Positions 56,001 to 64,000 of a DNA stretch of 64,000 nt are shown here, in pieces. Each line of letters starts with the position of its first letter. Position 1 is the first letter of the stretch. Under the pieces are notes generated by a model, which saw only the letters and a list, made by a program, of their open reading frames with translations, did no database searches and had not been told where the DNA came from. Position numbers and translations under genes: made by a program. Where the stretch lies: positions 36,899,141-36,963,140 of the forward strand of contig NW_022145605.1 of NCBI RefSeq assembly GCF_000002235.5. The letters run 5' to 3'. The stretch is from Strongylocentrotus purpuratus (taxonomy: Eukaryota > Echinodermata > Echinoidea > Camarodonta > Strongylocentrotidae).

Positions 56001-59000
56001 TACGTTTCATTAAATCATTAGAGAAAGAAGACGATTCGTTGTGCCGTTCTCGACTCTTAATCCTCGTCTGAATTCAGTCCCCCCAGCCCCCCTCCCGCGC
56101 GAAGCGCGGAAGCTTTTACGTTTCATTAAATCATTAGAGAAAGAAGACGATTCGTTGTGCCGTTCTCGACTCTTAATCCTCGTCTGAATTCAGTCCCCCC
56201 CCCTCCCCTCCCGCGCGAAGCGCGGAAGCTTTTACGTTTCATTAAATCATTAGAGAAAGAAGACGATTCGTTGTGCCGTTCTCGACTCTTAATCCTCGTC
56301 TGAATTCAGTCCCCCCCCCTCCCCTCCCGCGCGAAGCGCGGAAGCTTTTTACGTTTCATTAAATCATGAGAGAAAGAAGACGATTTGTTGTTCCGTTCTC
56401 GACTCTTAATCCTCGTCTGAATTCAGTCTCCCCCCACCCCCCTCCCGCGCAAGCGCGGAAGCTTTTACGTTTCATAAATCATGAGAGAAAGAAGACGATT
56501 CGTTGTGCCGTTCTCGACTCTTAATCCTCGTCTGAATTCAGTTCCCCCCTCCCCTCCCGCGCGAAGCGCGAAAGCTTTTACGTTTCATAAATCATGAGAG
56601 AAAGAAGACGATTCGTTGTGCCGTTCTCGACTCTTAATCCTCGTCTGAATTCAGTCTCCCCCCCCCCCCCCCCCCCCTCCCGCGCGAAGCGCGGAAGCTT
56701 TTACGTTTCATAAAATCATGAGAGAAAGAAGACGATTCGTTGTGCCGTTCTCGACTCTTAATCCTCGTCTGAATTCAGTCCCCCCCCCCCCACCCCCCAC
56801 CCCCCTCCCGCGCGAAGCGCGGAAGCTTTTACGTTTCATAAAATCATTAGAGAAAGAAGACGATTCGTTGTGCCGTTCTCGACTCTTAATCCTCGTCTGA
56901 ATTCAGTCCCCCCACCCCCCTCCCGCGCGAAGCGCGGAAGCTTTTACGTTTCATTAAATCATTAGAGAAAGAAGACGATTCGTTGTGCCGTTCTCGACTC
57001 TTAATCCTCGTCTGAATTCAGTTCCCCCCACCCCCTCCCGCGCGAAGCGCGGAAGCTTTTACGTTTCATTAAATCATGAGAGAAAGAAGACGATTCGTTG
57101 TGCCGTTCTCGACTCTTAATCCTCGTCTAAATTCAGTCTCCCCCCACCCCCCCCCCCTCCCGCGCGAAGCGCGGAAGCTTTTACGTTTCATAAAATCATG
57201 AGAGAAAGAAGACGATTCGTTGTGCCGTTCTCGACTCTTAATCCTCGTCTGAATTCAGTCCCCCCCCCCCACCCCCCACCCCCCTCCCGCGCGAAGCGCG
57301 GAAGCTTTTACGTTTCATAAAATCATTAGAGAAAGAAGACGATTCGTTGTGCCGTTCTCGACTCTTAATCCTCGTCTGAATTCAGTCCCCCCCCCCCCCC
57401 TCCCGCGCGAAGCGCGGAAGCTTTTACGTTTCATTAAATCATTAGAGAAAGAAGACGATTCGTTGTGCCGTTCTCGACTCTTAATCCTCGTCTGAATTCA
57501 TTCCCCCCACCCCCTCCCGCGCGAAGCGCGGAAGCTTTTACGTTTCATAAATCATGAGAGAAAGAAGACGATTCGTTGTGCCGTTCTCGACTCTTAATCC
57601 TCGTCTGAATTCAGTCCCCCCCCCCCCCCCTCCCCTCCCGCGCGAAGCGCGGAAGCTTTTTACGTTTCATTAAATCATGAGAGAAAGAAGACGATTTGTT
57701 GTGCCGTTCTCGACTCTTAATCCTCGTCTGAATTCAGTCCCCCCCCTCCCCTCCCGCGCGAAGCGCGGAAGCTTTTTACGTTTCATTAAATCATGAGAGA
57801 AAGAAGACGATTTGTTGTGCCGTTCTCGACTCTTAATCCTCGTCTGAATTCAGTTCCCCCCTCCCCTCCCGCGCGAAGCGCGGAAGCTTTTACGTTTCAT
57901 AAAATCATGAGAGAAAGAAGACGATTTGTTGTGCCGTTCTCGACTCTTAATCCTCGTCTGAATTCAGTCCCCCCCCCAACCCCCCTCCCGCGCGAAGCGC
58001 GGAAGCTTTTACGTTTCATTAAATCATTAGAGAAAGAAGACGATTCGTTGTGCCGTTCTCGACTCTTAATCCTCGTCTGAATTCAGTCCCCCCCAATACC
58101 CCCTCCCGCGCGAAGCGCGGAAGCTTTTACGTTTCATTAAATCATTAGAGAAAGAAGACGATTCGTTGTTCCGTTCTCGACTCTTAATCCTCGTCTGAAT
58201 TCAGTTCCCCCCTCCCCTCCCGCGCGAAGCGCGGAAGCTTTTACGTTTCATAAATCATGAGAGAAAGAAGACGATTCGTTGTGCCGTTCTCGACTCTTAA
58301 TCCTCGTCTGAATTCAGTCTCCCCCCACCCCCCCTCCCGCGCGAAGCGCGGAAGCTTTTACGTTTCATTAAATCATGAGAGAAAGAAGACGATTCGTTGT
58401 GCCGTTCTCGACTCTTAATCCTCGTCTGAATTCAGTCCCCCCCCCCAACCCCCTCCCGCGCGAAGCGCGGAAGCTTTTTACGTTTCATTAAATCATTAGA
58501 GAAAGAAGACGATTCGTTGTGCCGTTCTCGACTCTTAATCCTCGTCTGAATTCAGTCCCCCCCCCCCCCTCCCGCGCGAAGCGCGGAAGCTTTTACGTTT
58601 CATTAAATCATTAGAGAAAGAAGACGATTCGTTGTGCCGTTCTCGACTCTTAATCCTCGTCTGAATTCATTCCCCCCACCCCCTCCCGCGCGAAGCGCGG
58701 AAGCTTTTACGTTTCATAAAATCATGAGAGAAAGAAGACGATTCGTTGTGCCGTTCTCGACTCTTAATCCTCGTCTGAATTCAGTCTCCCCCCATCCCCC
58801 CTTCCGCGCGAAGCGCGGAAGCTTTTACGTTTCATAAAATCATGAGAGAAAGAAGACGATTCGTTGTGCCGTTCTCGACTCTTAATCCTCGTCTGAATTC
58901 AGTCCCCCCCCCCCCCCTCCCGCGCGAAGCGCGGAAGCTTTTACGTTTCATAAATCATTAGAGAAAGAAGACGATTCGTTGTGCCGTTCTCGACTCTTAA

Positions 59001-62000
59001 TCCTCGTCTGAATTCATTCCCCCCCCCCCCTCCCGCGCGAAGCGCGGAAGCTTTTACGTTTCATGAAATCATTAGAGAAAGAAGACGATTCGTTGTGCCG
59101 TTCTCGACTCTTAATCCTCGTCTGAATTCAGCCCCCCCCCACCCCCCTCCCGCGCGAAGCGCGGAAGCTTTTTACGTTTCATAAAATCATTAGAGAAAGA
59201 AGACGATTCGTTGTTCCGTTCTCGACTCTTAATCCTCGTCTGAATTCAGTCCCCCCCCCCCCCTCCCCTCCCGCGCGAAGCGCGGAAGCTTTTACGTTTC
59301 ATTAAATCATTAGAGAAAGAAGACGATTCGTTGTGCCGTTCTCGACTCTTAATCCTCGTCTGAATTCAGTCCCCCCCCCTCCCCTCCCGCGCGAAGCGCG
59401 GAAGCTTTTACGTTTCATTAAATCATGAGAGAAAGAAGACGATTTGTTGTTCCGTTCTCGACTCTTAATCCTCGTCTGAATTCAGTCTCCCCCCACCCCC
59501 CTCCCGCGCGAAGCGCGGAAGCTTTTACGTTTCATAAATCATGAGAGAAAGAAGACGATTCGTTGTGCCGTTCTCGACTCTTAATCCTCGTCTGAATTCA
59601 GTTCCCCCCTCCCCTCCCGCGCGAAGCGCGAAAGCTTTTACGTTTCATAAAATCATGAGAGAAAGAAGACGATTCGTTGTGCCGTTCTCGACTCTTAATC
59701 CTCGTCTGAATTCAGTCCCCCCCCCCCCCCCCCCCTCCCGCGCGAAGCGCGGAAGCTTTTACGTTTCATAAAATCATGAGAGAAAGAAGACGATTCGTTG
59801 TGCCGTTCTCGACTCTTAATCCTCGTCTGAATTCAGTCTCCCCCCACCCCCCCTCCCGCGCGAAGCGCGGAAGCTTTTACGTTTCATTAAATCATGAGAG
59901 AAAGAAGACGATTCGTTGTGCCGTTCTCGACTCTTAATCCTCGTCTGAATTCAGTCCCCCCCCCCCCCAAACCCCCTCCCGCGCGAAGCGCGGAAGCTTT
60001 TTACGTTTCATTAAATCATTAGAGAAAGAAGACGATTCGTTGTGCCGTTCTCGACTCTTAATCCTCGTCTGAATTCAGTCCCCCCCACCCCCCTCCCGCG
60101 CGAAGCGCGGAAGCTTTTACGTTTCATTAAATCATTAGAGAAAGAAGACGATTCGTTGTGCCGTTCTCGACTCTTAATCCTCGTCTTAATTCATTCACCC
60201 CACCCCCTCCCGCGCGAAGCGCGGAAGCTTTTACGTTTCATAAATCATGAGAGAAAGAAGACGATTCGTTGTTCCGTTCTCGACTCTTAATCCTCGTCTG
60301 AATTCAGTCCCCCCCCCCTCCCCTCCCGCGCGAAGCGCGGAAGCTTTTACGTTTCATTAAATCATGAGAGAAAGAAGACGATTCGTTGTGCCGTTCTCGA
60401 CTCTTAATCCTCGTCTGAATTCAGTCCCCCCCCCCTCCCCTCCCGCGCGAAGCGCGGAAGCTTTTACGTTTCATAAATCATGAGAGAAAGAAGACGATTT
60501 GTTGTGCCGTTCTCGACTCTTAATCCTCGTCTGAATTCAGTCCCCCCCCCCCACCACCCCCCTCCCGCGCGAAGCGCGGAAGCTTTTACGTTTTCTTAAA
60601 TCATTAGAGAAAGAAGACGATTCGTTGTGCCGTTCTCGACTCTTAATCCTCGTCTGAATTCAGTCCCCCCCCCAAACCCCCTCCCGCGCGAAGCGCGGAA
60701 GCTTTTTACGTTTCATAAATCATGAGAGAAAGAAGACGATTCGTTGTCCGTTCTCGACTCTTAATCCTCGTCTGAATTCAGTCCCCCCCCCCCCCTCCCC
60801 TCCCGCGCGAAGCGCGGAAGCTTTTACGTTTCATTAAATCATTAGAGAAAGAAGACGATTCGTTGTTCCGTTCTCGACTCTTAATCCTCGTCTGAATTCA
60901 GTCCCCCCCCCTCCCCTCCCGCGCGAAGCGCGGAAGCTTTTACGTTTCATAAAATCATGAGAGAAAGAAGACGATTCGTTGTGCCGTTCTCGACTCTTAA
61001 TCCTCGTCTGAATTCAGTCCCCCCCCACCAACCCCCCTCCCGCGCGAAGCGCGGAAGCTTTTACGTTTTCATTAAATCATTAGAGAAAGAAGACGATTCG
61101 TTGTGCCGTTCTCGACTCTTAATCCTCGTCTGAATTCAGTCCCCCCCCCCCCCCAAACCCCCTCCCGCGCGAAGCGCGGAAGCTTTTTACGTTTCATAAA
61201 ATCATGAGAGAAAGAAGACGATTCGTTGTCAGTTCTCGACTTTTAATCCTCGTCTGAATTCAGTCCCCCCCCCTCCCCTCCCGCGCGAAGCGCGGAAGCT
61301 TTTTACGTTTCATTGAATCATTAGAGAAAGAAGACGATTCGTTGTTCCGTTCTCGACTCTTAATCCTCGTCTGAATTCAGTCCCCCCCCCCCCACCCCCT
61401 CCTGCGCGAAGCGCGGAAGCTTTACGTTTCATTAAATCATTAGAGAAAGAAGACGATTCGTTGTTCCGTTCTCGACTCTTAATCCTCGTCTGAATTCAGT
61501 CCCCCCCCCCCCCACCCCCTCCCGCGCGAAGCGCGGAAGCTTTTACGTTTCATTAAATCATTAGAGAAAGAAGACGATTCGTTGTTCCGTTCTCGACTCT
61601 TAATCCTCGTCTGAATTCAGTTCCCCCCTCCCCTCCCGCGCGAAGCGCGAAAGCTTTTACGTTTCATAAAATCATGAGAGAAAGAAGACGATTCGTTGTT
61701 CCGTTCTCGACTCTTAATCCTCGTCTGAATTCAGTTCCCCCCTCCCCTCCCGCGCGAAGCGCGGAAGCTTTTACGTTTCATAAATCATGAGAGAAAGAAG
61801 ACGATTTGTTGTGCCGTTCTCGACTCTTAATCCTCGTCTGAATTCAGTCCCCCCCCCCCCCCCCCCCCCCTCCCGCGCGAAGCGCGGAAGCTTTTACGTT
61901 TCATTAAATCATTAGAGAAAGAAGACGATTCGTTGTGCCGTTCTCGACTCTTAATCCTCGTCTGAATTCAGTCCCCCCCCAATACCCCCTCCCGCGCGAA

Positions 62001-64000
62001 GCGCGGAAGCTTTTTACGTTTCATAAATTCATGAGAGAAAGAAGACGATTTGTTGTGCCGTTCTCGACTCTTAATCCTCGTCTGAATTCAGTTCCCCCCC
62101 CTCCCCCCTCCCGCGCGAAGCGCGGAAGCTTTTACGTTTCATAAAATCATGAGAGAAAGAAGACGATTTGTTGTGCCGTTCTCGACTCTTAATCCTCGTC
62201 TGAATTCAGTCCCCCCCCCAACCCCCCTCCCGCGCGAAGCGCGGAAGCTTTTACGTTTCATTAAATCATTAGAGAAAGAAGACGATTCGTTGTGCCGTTC
62301 TCGACTCTTAATCCTCGTCTGAATTCAGTCCCCCCCCCAAAAAAAAAACCCTCCCGCGCGAAGCGCCGAAGCTTTTTACGTTTCATAAAATCATGAGAGA
62401 AAGAAGACGATTCGTTGTTCAGTTCTCGACTTTTAATCCTCGTCTGATTTCAGTCCCCCCCCCCCCTCCCCTCCCGCGCGAAGCGCGGAAGCTTTTTACG
62501 TTTCATTAAATCATTAGAGAAAGAAGACGATTCGTTGTTCCGTTCTCGACTCTTAATCCTCGTCTGAATTCAGTCCCCCCCCCCTCCCCTCCTGCGCGAA
62601 GCGCGGAAGCTTTTTACGTTTCATTAAATCATGAGAGAAAGAAGACGATTTGTTGGGCCGTTCTCGACTCTTAATCCTCGTCTGAATTCAGTCCCCCCCC
62701 CCTCCCCTCCCGCGCGAAGCGCTGAAGCTTTTTACGTTTCATTAAATCATGAGAGAAAGAAGACGATTTGTTGTGCCGTTCTCGACTCTTAATCCTTGTC
62801 TGAATTCAGTCTCCCCCCATCCCCCCTTCCGCGCGAAGCGCGGAAGCTTTTACGCTTCATAAATCATGAGAGAAAGAAGACGATTCGTTGTGCCGTTCTC
62901 GACTCTTAATCCTCGTCTGAATTCAGTCCCCCCCACCCCCTCCCGCGCGAAGCGCGGAAGATTTACGTTTCATCAAATCATTAGAGAAAGAAGACGATTC
63001 GTTGTACCGTTCTCGACTCTTAACTCTCGTCTTAATTCATTCACCCCCACCCCCTCCCGCGCTAAGCGCGGAAGCTTTTCCGTTTCATGAAATCATGAGA
63101 GAAAGAAGACGATTCGTTGTGCCGTTCTCGACTCTTCATCCTCGTCCGAATTCAGCCCCCCCCCCAACCCCCCTCCCGCTCGAAGCGCGGAAGATTTTTA
63201 CGTTTCATAAAATCATGAGAGAAAGAAGACGATTCGTTGTTCCGTTCTTGACTCTTAATCCTCGCCTGAATTCAGTCCCCCCCCCCCCCCCTCCCCTCCC
63301 GCGCGAAGCGCGGAAGCTTTTTACGTTTCATTAAATCATGAGAGAAAGAAGACGATTTGTTGTGCCGTTCTCGACTCTTAATCCTCGTCTGAATTCAGTC
63401 CCCCCCCCCCTCCCTTCCCGCGCGAAGCGCTGAAGCTTTTTACGTTTCATTAAATCATGAGAGAAAGAAGACGATTTGTTGTGCCGTTCTCAACTCTTAA
63501 TCCTTGTCTGAATTCAGTCTCCCCCATCCCCCCTCCCGCGCGAAGCGCGGAAGCTTTTACGTTTCATAAAATCATGAGAGAAAGAAGACGATTCGTTGTG
63601 CCGTTCTCGACTCTTAATCCTCGTCTGAATTCAGTCCCCCCCACCCCCTCCCGCGCGAAGCGCGGAAGATTTACGTTTCATTAAATCATTAGAGAAAGAA
63701 GACGATTCGTTGTTCCGTTCTCGACTCTTAATCCTCGTCTGAATTCAGTTCCCCCCTCCCCTCCCGCGTGAAGCGCGAAAGCTTTTACGTTTCATAAAAT
63801 CATGAGAGAAAGAAGACGATTCGTTGTGCCGTTCTCGACTCTTAATCCTCGTCTGAATTCAGTCTCCCCCCACCCCCCCCCCCTCCCGCGCGAAGCGCGG
63901 AAGCTTTTACGTTTCATTAAATCATGAGAGAAAGAAGACGATTCGTTGTGCCGTTCTCGACTCTTAATCCTCGTCTGAATTCAGTCCCCCCCCCCCCCCA

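Larger units (their letters stand above)
39037..64000 (+). repeat. ~115-bp C-tract/hairpin satellite, right part
   Basis: This continues the same monomer to the window edge, more homogeneous than the left part. Two junction types alternate, CATTAAATCATTAGAG and CATAAAATCATGAGAG (or CATAAATCATGAGAG); the second creates the ATG from which repetitive Arg-rich/Pro-rich frames begin. C-tract length and A/T interruptions vary from monomer to monomer. Monomers near 62.8-63.3 kb are more diverged. Long runs of up to four monomers remain open in one frame, but frame is lost whenever the C-tract changes length, so no protein is inferred. Confidence 0.97.

Noticed and set aside
29007-64000. Dozens of open frames of 60-140 codons (MRERRRFVV..., REARKLLRF..., MKRKSFRASRG...)
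   Set aside because: They are translations of the satellite in different frames; frame depends on C-tract length and no codon bias or conserved start is seen.
29007-64000. CRISPR-like array
   Set aside because: Repeats are contiguous satellite monomers without unique spacers, in a eukaryotic context.

Overview
The window looks like part of a marine invertebrate chromosome, most likely an echinoderm. That assignment is an inference from AT-rich non-coding DNA full of poly-G/poly-C tracts and CT microsatellites, from many small DNA transposons, and from intron-bearing genes for a deeply conserved eukaryotic protein. Bacterial gene organisation is absent. The only convincing protein genes are four intact minus-strand copies of LC8-type dynein light chain (DYNLL family, 89 codons each). 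Their coding part lies in one exon behind a 5' UTR intron.

Left region (1-12.4 kb): a triplicated CT/poly-G repeat, a cluster of near-perfect palindromes, a divergent LC8 gene (2709-2978), degenerate minisatellites, foldback repeats, and a 2 kb hAT-like element (7371-9346) carrying other elements inside it.

Middle region (12.4-25.7 kb): a tandem segmental duplication. Three LC8 units (A about 13.47-16.39, B about 19.2-22.27, C about 23.33-25.67 kb) share coding exon, 5' UTR intron, 5' UTR exon, a promoter with an X-box-like AGCAAC half site, and about 1 kb of 3' flank. A further block of about 0.5 kb occurs twice (12.4-12.87 and 16.51-17.03 kb). Later insertions (TTAA-target elements, MITEs, a hAT with an 8-bp target duplication, a retroposon) separate the units. 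Comparing units gives empty sites for several insertions.

Right region (25.7-64 kb): a 15-bp minisatellite, a second hAT copy of the 7.4 kb family with an exact 8-bp target duplication, a decayed LTR-retroelement fossil with a leucine-tRNA primer site, and a GA microsatellite. From 29007 to the window end comes a satellite array of roughly 300 monomers of about 113-118 bp, broken by one 500-N gap. Each monomer joins a C-tract to a CCGCGC-GAA-GCGCGG hairpin whose core is GCGAAGC, a heptamer known to form an unusually stable DNA mini-hairpin. The satellite's open frames are by-products of the repeat.

The LC8 copies encode nearly the same dimeric hub protein, so the cluster probably supplies dosage or stage-specific expression. 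I found no multi-gene pathway or defence system. The most unusual feature is the hairpin/C-tract satellite.
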